Part shown: positions 1 through 11,702 of the stretch, piece after piece
Numbering within the stretch: the first letter of the stretch is position 1
How the letters are laid out: the number at the start of each line of letters is the position of its first letter
Origin: Caprimulgus europaeus
Taxonomy: Eukaryota; Chordata; Aves; Caprimulgiformes; Caprimulgidae
NCBI GenBank assembly: GCA_907165065.1
Contig: OU015525.1
Location: 54,011,537-54,075,536 of the forward strand
DNA length: 64,000 nucleotides
Direction of reading: 5' to 3'
Program-made: the position numbers and the translations under genes
The notes under the pieces: generated by a model
The model's input: the letters and a program-made list of their open reading frames with translations, nothing else
What the model was told of the DNA's origin: nothing
Database searches by the model: none

Positions 1-374
1 GAAACGGAGCATATGCCCCATGTGAGAATCTTCCAGTTTTCAGATGCTGGGAAGTGGTTTAGTCAAGAGATAGAAACTGTCTGTGGTGGGATTGACCCTA
101 GATGTGTATTTTTGTAGTTAAGTCTTGTTCTATTTCCACCTTCTCTCCATTGTGACACTGTGGATGCTGATCATGTTAGTAAAGGTGCTGGGGGGAAAGT
201 ATGCAGGAAGCTTATTCCTGCTTCTCAATGCTCTTAAGTCTGCAATAACTTGGAAGGGTGCAGAAGGGATCCCCACAGGCTACTGCTCAGAGTTAGCATC
301 CCGATAACTTTAGGGTACATATACCCTTGTGTTCATCTTCCTTCACTGGCATTTTGACTGTGGAAGACAAATGA

Positions 375-425
<51 letters not shown>

Positions 426-508
426 AAATTTAAAAGCCTTTTTTTTCCCTGAATTTGCTCAAAGAAGAACAGGGCTAGTCCAATTTTCAACATATATATA
501 TATATATA
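375..508. repeat. (TA)n microsatellites
   Basis: A TA dinucleotide run occupies about 375-426 with one TG interruption near its end. A second, shorter TA run lies at 492-508. The two are separated by 65 bases of ordinary sequence. Both are probably length-polymorphic. Confidence 0.95.
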
Positions 509-1127
509 AAACTAATTATTCCTTCCTCTTTTAGATTGCAGGTGACTGTCATTTCAGTTTTGCTCCCTCATCGTTCTTTCTCTCATTAGCGCTGAAGCTC
601 TGCAGGGCTTGCATCTCAACATTTTTTAAAGTGTCAGGGAGTACATTTAGAAGACTGATAGAAGTGCTGCTTTTCTGTGGGAGGCATCTGGTTTTGCAAA
701 AAGAGGGGCATGCTCTTTTGGAAATGCTATTAGCAAGTAACAGTGAAAGATTGGTAAGAATTTTAAATACCATAACTTGAATCTTTCCAGGAGATGCTGG
801 GTATCTTCTGCAGTCATTTACTTTTCCCTGAATAATCTTACTAACTATTGCTATCAATTTCCATGGCTGCTTCATGACAGGAAGTAGAGATATCCCAGAT
901 GAAACCAATGTTTCAAGTTTTTTACAAATTTGCAGTTGTTCTTTGCTGCTTTTAACATTTTTGCTTGCTGCCACAACATGCTGTGTTCTAAGATAAGTAA
1001 GATGACCAACCTTTAGTGTGCCTCTCTTTACTCCAAGGGTTGTTTCTGGATCTTCAGCAGCTTTGTGTACACTAGTAGCTTAGTTTTTTGTTTCACTTTA
1101 AAATTATTGGACTCAGCAGGACAATGA

Positions 1128-1166
1128 CATGAGCAACATCAAATTAGGATTTTGGTGTTGCTCATG
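1128..1166. repeat. Short hairpin (16-bp stem, 7-nt loop)
   Basis: The left arm at 1128-1143 (CATGAGCAACATCAAA) pairs with the right arm at 1151-1166 over 16 bp with a single G.U wobble. The flanking bases can extend the stem with a small bulge. The function is unknown and it may be chance. Confidence 0.7.
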
Positions 1167-1935
1167 AGTCATTTGTCCCTTTGTTTCTTTGTTTGTCTTC
1201 TCCTTGATTCCTTTGTTTTAGAACCCAAATAATGGACAGTATAGAAAATCATGAGCGTAAAGTGCCTGTTTTCTTCCTCTAGTCCTAAATAAACAGCAGT
1301 TCTTTATATTAACAAAATTGACTGCTCCTTTGGATTTGAGATGCAGCTGTGTAAAACCCATGTGTTTCTACTGAATGAAATAAAAGTGTGTTAAAAAGCT
1401 GTGAAATCACACCACCCAAAATATCCCCCATTGATTCTTTCCTCGTTGTACTCTTAAGTTTTTGGTAAATTCGAATTCAAAAAACCCTGATCTGTTACCA
1501 AATCTGATAAATCATGTGGTATTTTGAGCAGAGAGCTCTTTTTGAACTTCAATCTGTTGTTGAAGAACTCAGATGAATAATAATTGTAGTATAAAAATCA
1601 CTCCATCAAATTTGAATGGAATCTTTTACAAAACTGTCTGACCAAGTTTACAAACGACCTCAATTTGTTTGCAGTCACATATAGATTGGATACAAAATCA
1701 AATCAAATAAGAACAAGCCAAACAGGACACAAGTTAAATATTTTTACCTACTTTCTTGAGTGGTGTTGACTACAGGTGTACAAAAATCTTGAGATTTGTT
1801 TTCTAAAAAGAAACCAAAGATTGTTACTTTGATAGAAACTGGCTCAGGAGACTTATAGTCTGTTGCCCTCTAGAGTAAATGACATTTCGTTAACCTCGTG
1901 GTCTGTGTTCCTGAGGCGTAATGTAAGGTCTAGCC

Positions 1936-2078
1936 TTCTGAGGAGCAGCAGAGCTTCTGTTTATCTGGAGAACTGTTGAGTGACTAGAGAAGTCTGGCTT
2001 TATAACTTCTGCAGGATGAGGTTTTACCAAGTAAGGAGAAACATGGATGAAGTGTGGTGTGCGTGGATACATATAAAG
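1936..2078 (+). repeat. Diverged direct repeat, copy 1
   Basis: About 140 bases resemble 3501-3662 in the same orientation. Shared landmarks include TATAACTTCT followed by CTGCAGG and then TTTACCAAGTAAGGA. I do not recognise the family; it may be an old interspersed repeat or a local duplication. Confidence 0.6.
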
Positions 2079-3500
2079 TAAGAGTTGTGATCTGCATTGT
2101 TAATTTTTTTTAAGTGTTTAATGTTTTAGTTTTTCTGCAGGGAAAAGTGAGCTTTCCATGTCACCTCTTCAGCTGTTCTATTTTGCTCTTCCTTGGAAGG
2201 TACTTCTGATTCAGTAGAGTGCATGGACAGCCTGATCACTCTTACTAGTGCTGGCAAATTCTTAGAGCATGTGTTTGACTTAAAACACAAGTAGTCTTGT
2301 TTGAAACAAAGCATGTGTCTTAAAATTGTCAGCTGTATCTGATACAGCTCTGATTTAACATGTGGAATCAGGTCTAAAGTGTGTATGTGCTTATAGTTTC
2401 CATCACTGTAGTATGCAAGTTCCTTGCAGGCATTTGTGAAATTGTATGCAACACCCTCTGATACTGATGCTAGAGCGCTGACTCCCACTTTACTCAGAGC
2501 AAATTGATGTGAAAAGTTAAGTGATTTGAACAAGAATGCTTAGGCAATCTTGTTCAAGTGACCAAGTATTTTTGACACAAAAATATCATTAATTACCTTT
2601 TGTGTTTAAAAGAGCCGTAGTGGATAATATCTTAAATCTCAAATGATCTAGTTTTTGTCTTAAATTTGTATATTTTCTTGTTCTGTTGAAACTTTACTTC
2701 CTGTGGAAGGACAATAGAGTCCAGTCTGGAATTAAATCACAAGAGTTGTTACGGAGCTAAACCACACTAATACTTTGCCTAGACAAGAAGTAAATTATTC
2801 ATTCCTATTGTTCAGATGTCTTTCAAATAAGACATACTAGATGTCTGCAGCTACTGGAGTATCAGGGGGTGGCAGAAAATCACCATGCCGTTCCTTTCTT
2901 CATCTCTTATTTCGGTAGGTTTGTGCAGTCTGTGGTGAAAAGACAAAGCTTCCAGTCTCAGTTTTCATTCTAAACCCAAGTTTTGATGGTCAATGACAGG
3001 ATGCTAAAAATACAACTAAATGTCTCTTTGATTCTGAAATTGAGTTTCTGAAAAAGCATTATACTTGTGGTAAATGGTAAAGTGTGAAGTTCCAGAGAAA
3101 TGAGCTGTGAATTGCAGCTGCAATGGAAATTGATCCTGTCTGTCAGTATCTGCTCCATATTCTCAGGAAAACAGAGCAGAGCAGAGAAGGAGCCAAGATC
3201 ACTGATTAAATGGGATGCTAAAGTGCCAGGGGCTAGAACTGGGCTTGCTGGTCCCTCAGGTCAGAGCTGGAACTGTCAGGCTTCACTGCTTGATACTCTG
3301 CTGAAGCTGGCAGGAGAGCAGTATGAAAAATGCTACAGGCACCAGCAGGGGAATTAGTAAGAACTACCTGGCTAAGCTTCAGGCATGACAGGCAGTGCGC
3401 TCCTTTGGGAGGAAAACTTCTTCTCTTATGAATTGGTAGGCCTTATTTTCCCCATTTGCCTCATGATTTGTACCAATGAGGCATAAGAAAATAGCTAGAA

Positions 3501-3662
3501 TACTGAGGAACAACAGAGGCTCAGTACATCTGAAGAACTGCAGAGTGAGTGGAGAGCTCTGGCTGTATAACTTCTCTGCAGGTGAGCCTTTACCAAGTAA
3601 GGAAAAAACAAAGGTTCAGCAAATAGCTGTTGTGGTGTGAGGGGTATGTGTTGCATATAATA
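3501..3662 (+). repeat. Diverged direct repeat, copy 2
   Basis: This is the partner of 1936-2078, about 1.57 kb away in direct orientation. It shares the ordered blocks CTGAGGA, CTGAAGAACTG/CTGGAGAACTG, TATAACTTCT and TTTACCAAGTAAGGA, and both copies end near CATATAA. Confidence 0.6.
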
Positions 3663-5587
3663 GAATTGGTATAGCATATTAATCTCCTTATTCATCTTCA
3701 ACTCTAAAAAAATGTTATTTCAGTAGTGATTAGCACTGTGAAATGACACTTCTCTGTGTAGCCATCACTTACCTTACCTGATGCAAGGTGACAACAGCAG
3801 ACCATTGGTAGGATGGCAACCTTCAAGTACTACATGAATAGTTAATGCAAGTCTCATGAGCACAACAGTGGCATCTCTATATAATGCTTACCTTTTCACT
3901 TGAAGTTGGGAATTTACCATGGGTAAATAAAAATAAAATAGAAAATAAAATCAACTAAATTAAGTCATCATGCTGTGGTAATTAATTCATCTTTCCCTTT
4001 TAAACCATAGTCATTAGCTGTCATTTTTTTTGTGTTGCTTAACAGTTTTCTTTCCCCAATATCCTGCGTCCTTCATGATAAAGAGCATACTTTCCAGTGT
4101 ATTGGAAGTGATGTACTGTGCTCTCAGAACCATATCACATTGAAGATTTCCTCTGGGGTATACAACAATACCTCCAGAGAAACTCAGCACTAATTTGATC
4201 AAATGGAAACTTATTTTTCTATTTTTTGTTGCAATAACTGCTATTTTTCTTGTTTTGATCCACATGTTTTCAACCCAAAAATTCCGTTGTTACCTTAGAG
4301 GTTTTTTTCTAGTTAGAAGTAGACATGTTTTCCTTCATCTGTTTTCTTCTTCCTGTATGAATTAACGGAATTTAACAAAAATTGTCATGTACTTGAAGCG
4401 TATAGATCTATTATGACTCAGAACTCAACTATATAGAGCAGATGAGAACTGATATCCTCAGGTCTGTAATGAAGTCGTGTCTGATAAATGAAAGAAGTGT
4501 GGTATTGGAAAGAAAAATAAAATAAAGCAAATAAAGTATTTGTAATTCAGGAACTAGGTTTATTTGATGAAAGAAATAATAAAGCATAATCTATTCCACT
4601 AACCATGTCCATTTTGAGACTTTAAAAATGAGATTGAGGACACAAAGTGGGTAAATTCTTTGAAGTACTGGCCTGTATCTTCAGAGGCTCTTTCATGGTC
4701 AAACCTCTTTGGAATATTTAACCTCACTTTCTCAGTGGACATCCTTCATAAACCAGCAGTTATCCACTTGGTACATCTTATAAGATCTTGCTTTATTTAT
4801 CCTTAAATATCTTTCTCTGCTGTGTCCGAGGGGTTTTTTATATGCTACTTATCCCTTTCTTTCCACTAAGTGCTATCATTGACTGATTGACACATTATGC
4901 TTACCCCGCGAAGGGATCCTTAGGGCCCTATCAGTTGCATCATCTCTGAATGAATGGTAGGAAAACCAGATATGAGCTGCATAGCTTTCGGATACTGTAG
5001 ATTACAGAATCAAGTCAGGAACCAAAGCAACCAGGGTATTTGCCTTGTCTGATGCGCTTTATCCTGTGAATATCAACAGAAGCTGTTTTGACTGCCATCT
5101 TTTACAATCTAATCTCCTTTGTCCCCTGTCTGTTTTTTTAGAAGTGAAAATGTATGTCATTCTCATAGCAATGACTTCAAGATTTAACTAGAGGGCTAAC
5201 TTGTACTTTTTTCTAAGATAATGTGGCATAAGAATATCTTCCTCCTGGGCAGAAATCATGGACAGGTTTTTCTTTGTACAGCCATTTAATTTCAGTTTTA
5301 AAATGCTATGAATTAGTTTTATGTCTCTAATAAAATGATTCCTCAGCTCCCCTGTGAATTTTCTGATGTGCCTACTATGGAACTAAGCAGACTGTTCCAT
5401 ACTCTTGCAGCTAGGAGCTTTGTTCAACTGCTTAATGTTGTATGTCAGGGTCACCTCAATTTTGTTGATTTTTTAGTCTTCTTTAGTCCATTTGGTTAGC
5501 ATTACAGTTACACAATACCTATCAAATGTCTTTTACTATTCATAGTCTCACCTAAATGGAAAAATGCTTAGAAGCTGATGTGAAACC

Positions 5588-5608
5588 AAAAAAAAAAAAA
5601 AAAAAAAA
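5588..5608 (+). repeat. Poly(A) run
   Basis: An uninterrupted run of 21 A residues lies about 50 bases upstream of a CR1 tail. It could be the tail of an older retrotransposed copy, but no body is recognisable. Confidence 0.9.
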
Positions 5609-5657
5609 GGAAAACTCCTTTTTCCTGAAGTTTATGTCTGAATTAGGCAGAAGTAAT

Positions 5658-5717
5658 GATTAGATTCTGTGATCTTAAAGGTCTCTTCCAGTCCAGGCAA
5701 TTCTGTGATTCTGTGAC
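5658..5717 (+). mobile_element. CR1 LINE 3'-tail fragment
   Basis: This short piece carries the conserved CR1 3' end: the TGATCTTAAAGGTCTCTTCC block followed by two ATTCTGTG tail units. Only about 60 bp remain, so it is strongly 5'-truncated. The orientation is the same as the gene. Confidence 0.8.
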
Positions 5718-7432
5718 ATGAGACTCTTAGGACTTGCCAGTGTTTGAGATTTGCTTCTCATTAATCTTAATTGTTGTAGCAATAGAAAATATCCCAAACA
5801 CCCCAGAAACCAGGATTCTTAGCTGGAGTATCTGAGTGTGGAAGCAGGTAAATGGCTCTGTACTGATTTATCCTTGGTGAGGACATTTTTACCAGTCAGT
5901 CTAGTCACTAGAAAGGAGACCAGGATTAGATCTGTTATTGAATTTGTGTTGCTTTGCCGTTTTGTCACCAATTGGCAAATATTCTGTATTGGTGATCAAC
6001 ACTGTTGGGTAGTGGCAATTAATTAAAAAAAAAAAAAAGCTGGAGGATCTGAAAAAGGAAAAATATACCCTGCTTTGTAGATGTTAAAACAAGCAATTTC
6101 TTAACACCTTTTCTTCAAGGAGCTAAGATTAATAACATCTTTGAACAAATATTTCAAGCATGCAGGGATTTTATTAACAAGTAAAAAGATTAAATCTTGT
6201 GTAAATTGTTTAGAACATTCCTAGTGAAGACATGTTGATTAATAAACATAAAAGAGGGAAGATGCATATTAATTTGTTTACGTATAAGAGGCTTCTAGCT
6301 CATTAAAAGTCTTCTAAGCATTTAACTAGTGAAGTAGTGGATAAAACCAGACATTGTCTTTAATCTTGTCGAGGGCTCCAATATGAAAAAAAAAACAAAC
6401 CAACGGCAGATTATTGCTAAATATGTGTAATAACTCTATTAATTACAGTGTTTGGAAAATGTGGGATGTGTGTCAACTCAGTGGTTTTACTGTACTATGA
6501 TGGAAATTTGGGTTCACTTTTCTCAGTTACTGAGACTGGTAGGACTGAAGAAAATTTAACTTTATCAACCACAATCTTTGGTTCTTGTATATAGATAGCC
6601 ATAAGTTCCTGGGTATAATTTTGTTATGTGTGATTTATGACTGGTTATCAACTGAGAGGTCACTAGGAAAGCTCAGATGCAGTTGGATATTGGCTGATGT
6701 GCCTCCTCTGTGTTTCTTTTGATTCTTTGCTAGAACACTGCTACAAACTGAGATATTTGCACTGTTTATTTTAAATATGATAAAAAAAATAAGCTATTAA
6801 CAACTAATGTTTAAGGGAAAAGAACCCTATGGACTATTTTAAAGGAAATTGAATAATAAATTAATGTCTTGGCCTAACAGAGATTGAGAAATTGCATTCA
6901 GTCTAACATAAAAATGAATTAATAAGAAATAGCTGAAGAACTACCCAACACTTACTCTTTATATAAGCTTCTTTGGGAGAAAGTCACCAAGTATTTGCAC
7001 ATTTTTCCTAAAATAACATTTTCTTTTTAGATACTTGTTTTGTGAAGATTTTTGCTGTATAAGTGTTAACACAAATTAATTTTTTAAAAAATGAACATAC
7101 TTATTTTTTGAAAGCAACAGATAGGTAAAAAAGTATGCATCATTTAAAATGTACTGTAAAGTTTGAGTTTAAGCATCAAAGCTTTCTAGTATTTTGGTTT
7201 GTCTTCATTTTTCATCAGACACTTTTCTCTCCTTTTCTTGCTGGTTTTTTTTTCCTGATTTTTCAGAGACCTATACTTTTATTGTCATTTGCACTATGAG
7301 AGATAAAGCAATTAAATTCTGTTTCTGCTTATATGTCATATTTATAGAACTGTATAACATTATTACTCATGTTTACTTATTATTATAATATGAATAAATA
7401 ATCAAACCAGAATGATATTGGTAATTTTACAG

Positions 7433-7741
7433 ATCCAATGCGTGGGCCACGAAAACTAGAGGTTGTGGAGATCAAATCTAGACAAATCACTATTTGCTGG
7501 GAACCATTTGGATATAATGTCACACGTTGCCATCGATACAACCTCACAATTCATTACCGTTACCAGGCTGGAGGACAAGAGCAAGTGAGAGAAGAAGTAA
7601 GCTGGGATACAGAAAGTTCACATCCCCAACACACAATTACTAATCTATCACCATACACAAATGTCAGCATCAAATTAGTCCTAATGAATCCCGAAGGACG
7701 AAAAGAAAGCCAAGAACTTGTAGTACAAACTGATGAAGATG
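7433..7741 (+). CDS. PTPRM: PTPRM exon: fibronectin type III repeat 2
   Basis: This 309-nt exon has phase 1 at both ends, with acceptor TTTTACAG at 7432 and donor G|GTGAGT at 7742. It encodes D-PMRGPRKLEVVEIK through QELVVQTDED, essentially one whole FN3 module; a one-exon, phase 1-1 FN3 domain is the classic arrangement. The tryptophan of WEPFGYNVTRC marks the FN3 core. Four N-glycosylation sequons are visible: NVT, NLT, NLS and NVS. The module lies in the extracellular adhesion part, after MAM, Ig and FN3-1. The frame has no stop or frameshift. The sequence reads TICWEP and HYRYQ where I remember human PTPRM as having Arg and Cys respectively; each would be a single C/T transition. That comparison is from memory. 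The ATG at 7438 is an internal methionine, not a start. Confidence 0.97.
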
Positions 7742-10700
7742 GTGAGTTTTTGTATTTACATATACATATTCATTGTTCATGCATACCACCTGATAGTCAA
7801 TATGCTTTTCTGTGAGTCAATGTTCCGCTTTCACTAAAATCTGTAACAGATTTTCCACCAACTTCATCAATTTTAAGGCAGTAAAGGGTCCATCCATTAA
7901 GGTGTTATAATGATTCTTTACATAATCTTTAACATCACACATCATTTAATGATTTCTTCATTAAACTCCTAACTTGTGCTTGAACTATGCTCTGCCTCTT
8001 AAAAGTTCCAGTATCAGTTTGAAGAAATTTCAGGTGATTGTCCATAGTGTCCTCGTGTAAGCTTTTCTATTGAGTGAAATGCTTAACATTAAATATTTGT
8101 TCTTTATTTGCAGGTTCAATTTATCTAGGTTTGGCTTTCCGAACACTGGATGCTGTTAGTTGCTTATTCAGACAATATATTCCATACACAGACATTTTAG
8201 TGATTTTCAGCTAATGTGGGGTTTTCAGATCTCTTTTTTTTTTTATTTTGAGCAATAACAGAATTTGTGAGAGTCTTTTTTGAAGTATGGACAGCAGAAT
8301 TGGACACTGTGTCTTTGTAATGCTCTATTAATATTGCATGAAAAGTTTATACCATCCTCCTAAGTCCTCTGTGATATTATTGTAATTATACATGCAGGGT
8401 GTTTACTGGAGCTCTGTTAGCTACAATACAAAACGGGACTTCCTTGTTGAATTGGTCATGCACCAGGAATCAGTTTCACCTTTCCACAACTCTCTCTTCT
8501 GAGTTATAGCCCCTTAGTACCCTCTACAAGTGTACTTTAGTTTTTTTAACCTTGCTTTTAACCATTTCAAAATGCATACTGTTCAAAGAAACCTTATCAA
8601 ATGAGTGGCATTGCTTTATATAACAGATCTGTCCTCCTTCCATTTTTATAGTCTGCAAACTGAACAGGAATGGCTTTGGGTTTTTTTTCCAGTTCAATGA
8701 TAGATTTATTGCAAACATGTTGGAAAGTTTTCTAGAAAAACCTTCAGCAATGATGAATTCCTCTTGTAATAAATACTTGAAGTCTGTCATTTAAACCTAT
8801 TAAATCATTTAATATATGCTGCATTAGTTTTCTGTAGTACTATTTTCTAATCAAAATATATGAGGGAATAAATTAAACAATTTAGGAATGCATAGTTGCT
8901 AATGCAACAAATTTGACAAAGCATAGCTAACTAAAAATTGTTTAATTAGAATTAATTTTGCTGTTATCCTCTAATTTTGATTCGGTTCAGTTGTAGGATG
9001 ATAAAGCTGATGACCTTATTGTTGTCTGGGCCGTTGGTGTATTTTCTCTAATTTTTTTCTTATTCCTGGCCCTGTAACTTCATGTTATTCCAAGACTTAT
9101 TAAAAACCAACATCACTGATTGAGAGAATACCTTGAACAAAAATTATAACTTTTTAGTATACCATACACTTTCAGTAAGGTACGTAGATCTGGATGTAAC
9201 ACAACAGAATATACTGACACAAATAATCATAATTTTTCAAATCACACAATCGTGTAGATTGCAAGGAACCTCCAGAGCTCATTTAGTCCAGCCTTTCGCT
9301 CAGAGAAGATCAAGTGAGAGAAGATTGCTCAAGGTATTGTACACAGTTCAGTTTTGACTATCTCCAAAGACAGATATCTCACAAGCTCTCTAGGTAATCT
9401 CTGCCAGTGTTTGACCTACCTCATGGCATAACTGCCTAGAATTTATTGTCTTCAGATAATTTTAGGGGTTTACCACAGTTTTTTGCTCTACTTCCAACTG
9501 ATTTGCACTGTATTTAATTCCTCTCCCTTTAAACATAAATCTTTACCCCATGATTCCAAATGAGTTTTGCCAGTTCTCTCCTACTTGGAAGCCAGGCTTA
9601 GTGCCCACACTTCAGGTTGCCCTAAAGACATAATCTTACTGGTCCACATGGGACTGGTAAGCCAGCTGAGAAACCATCACCTGTGTCTTTGGAGCTTCCT
9701 CTTGGTAGAGCAGGGGAGTCTGGAGAACTATGGAGAGGTGATTATGAAGTCTCAAACCATGTAAACTCCCAGACCAACAGCATGGAGGAGTAGGAGGAGG
9801 ATAGTGGTCTGCTGCACTTAGCAATGGGAAGGAGTCAACAGATGTCTTGCTTGCAGATCTTCCTATTCTTTAACCTTCTGATAAATCTTAATAAGGGGTC
9901 TGAGAAGTTATTTCAACAACTGCAGCAAGTAGTTTCCACCTTCTTTCCCTAGCGTGTGGAAAATGTTAAGTATATCTTATTGGATTTTTGCATGCAGGTA
10001 GGGGAAAAGTGCTAACCCTTCAATGGCTGTTCCTCACAACAGTCCTGTGTGCAATTTTCAGAATTTTCTTTTCACATTCTATTGTAAGTGTTGTTACAAA
10101 AATAAATGTCCATGTGCTGTTCATAATTCTCCTTTGAAAACTGTATTGAGATTGGCTCGGGGATAAAGTGGCAGAGCAAACCAGAAATAAGTAGATTCCT
10201 GAGAGCAGCTGACATACCTTTTATGAGAACCTTCTGACATCTCTACTTCTTCAGAAGTCATTCTCATAAATTAAGAGACTTTAAGAAAAATGAATAATGT
10301 CAGATTTTCAGTTTGGCTATTTCATAATTTCCTTATATTCATCCTGTTGTAGGTCTTCAGGCTTCATATCAGCATCACTGTTTTATCCAACATATGACTC
10401 ATCTTTCCAAGCTAACGATTCTAGTTCTTGTTACTTCAATGCTTGTCCATTTTCATATATGAATATTTAATGTTTTTCACTAATGGGACAGTAACACTGT
10501 TGCTAAGTGGGTACCACAAGTAGATTCTGTTTACAATAATTTATATTTGAGGTATCACCTAATTCCTTATAAAAAAGAGAATTGCCCTTTTCTTTCATCA
10601 GTAGTGTTTTACTGGAAAAGCTCACTAATTCCTTCTTATACTGCAGGTGATACGTATGTTTCCTTAATGGTATGTTAAATATTCTCCTCCTGAGCTACAC

Positions 10701-10970
10701 TGTTCTTTGCTTCAGTCTTGGGGAAGTAATAATGGGTGCTGTTTTCTAAGAGTTTATATGCAGATGAGTTGGTTTGCTCAGAAGGAAGAGGAGGTTATAT
10801 ATGATCTGTTTAACAATTCACCAAATGCTGCAGAATATGCACTGTATCTCAACAAGGGGTTGCGACATGACGGATGGATGGTTTTATGCCTCAACAGTAA
10901 AAATACTAAGCACAGTGTCTCCTTGTGAAACTTTTCTCAAAACAGCATTTTTTCCTTTTTTACCCATTAG
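7742..10970 (+). other. PTPRM: Intron (3.2 kb)
   Basis: This intron joins codon phase 1 (G|TT, Val). It contains an old minus-strand CR1 remnant at about 9241-9530. Otherwise it is unique AT-rich sequence with nothing further recognised. Confidence 0.93.
9241..9530 (-). mobile_element. Ancient degraded CR1 LINE fragment
   Basis: Read on the + strand, this follows the reverse complement of a CR1 3' end. A degraded tail is followed by AAGGAACCTCCAGAGCTCAT, TTTAGTCCAGCC, TATCTCCAAAGACAGATAT and CCAGTGTTTGACC. Divergence is high, so it is an old copy. The left edge near 9241 is clear; the right edge is approximate. Confidence 0.65.
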
Positions 10971-11080
10971 TTCCAAGTGCTGTGCCACTTGAATCCATTC
11001 AAGGGAGTACCTTTGAAGAGAAGATTTTTCTTCAATGGAGAGAGCCAGCGCAAACATATGGTGTTATTACTTTGTATGAG
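10971..11080 (+). CDS. PTPRM: PTPRM exon: first half of fibronectin repeat 3
   Basis: This 110-nt exon completes a Val codon begun in the previous exon and then encodes 36 residues, [12 protein letters not shown] through TYGVITLYE. It ends in phase 0. The acceptor is CCCATTAG at 10970 and the donor is GAG|GTACCT at 11081. It carries the N-terminal strands of FN3-3, including the core tryptophan in LQWREP. The PTPRM-type wording [14 protein letters not shown] separates it from PTPRK. A CR1 element begins only about 130 bases downstream of the donor without disturbing it. Confidence 0.96.
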
Positions 11081-11207
11081 GTACCTAGCATTTTGCCATG
11101 CTTTAATTTTTATGTACAGTTTGGATTTGCAAAAGTGCATAATTTCTTTCCAGTTTCTGTAAAATGAATATTCTTTTTGAAGTTAGTAGCACTTATAAAG
11201 GAATAAA

Positions 11208-11702
11208 ACCCCCCAACACAAGAAAGACATGGACTTGTTAGAACGAGTCCAGAGGAGGGCCATGAAGATGATCCGAGGGCTGCAGCACCTCTCCTACCAG
11301 GACAGGCTGAGAGTTGGGACTGTTCAGCCTGGAAAAGAGAAGGCTCCAGGGAGATCTTATAGTGGCCTTCCAGTACCTGAAGGGACCTACAAGAAAGCTT
11401 GGGGAGGGACTTTTTACAAGGGCAGGTAGTGATAGAACAAGGGGTAATGGCTTTAAACTGGAAGAGGGTAGGGTTAGATTAGATATTAGGAAGAAATTAT
11501 TTACTATGAGGGTGGTCAGACACTGGAACAGCTTTCCCAAGGAAGCTGTGGATGTCCCCTTCCTGGAAGTGTTCAAGGCCAGGTTGGATGAGGCTTTGAG
11601 CAACCTGGTCTAGTGGAAGGTGTCCCTGCTCATGGCAGGGGGCTTGGAACTGGATGATCTTTAAGGTCCCTTCCAACCCAAACCATTCTATGATTCTATG
11701 AT
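11208..11702 (+). mobile_element. CR1 LINE, 5'-truncated copy with ORF2 C-terminal remnant
   Basis: This roughly 495-bp CR1 3' end lies in gene orientation. It carries the end of the ORF2 reverse-transcriptase protein ([50 protein letters not shown]), a stop near 11613, the short 3' UTR and two ATTCTATG tail units. The ORF2 remnant is frameshifted near 11307-11316, so two frames are needed to read it. The copy is dead and fairly young by appearance. The 5' edge joins unique sequence near the C-run at 11209. Confidence 0.95.

Larger units (their letters stand above)
1..7432 (+). other. PTPRM: Intron upstream of the first exon in the window (3' part)
   Basis: This is AT-rich intronic sequence ending in the acceptor TTTTACAG at 7432. 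It holds (TA)n microsatellites near 375-508, a hairpin at 1128-1166, a pair of related direct repeats (1936-2078, 3501-3662), a poly(A) run at 5588-5608 and a short CR1 tail at 5658-5717. A 176-codon open frame on the - strand (549-1079) is reported as a finding but not called a gene. I saw no exon for FN3 repeat 1 here. Confidence 0.85.

Noticed and set aside
1..7432. Search for the preceding exon (FN3 repeat 1, TYKLWHLDPDTEYE-like)
   Set aside because: No matching open frame; presumed upstream of the window.
11238..11603. 121-residue minus-strand open frame
   Set aside because: It is the antisense shadow of the CR1 ORF2 remnant.
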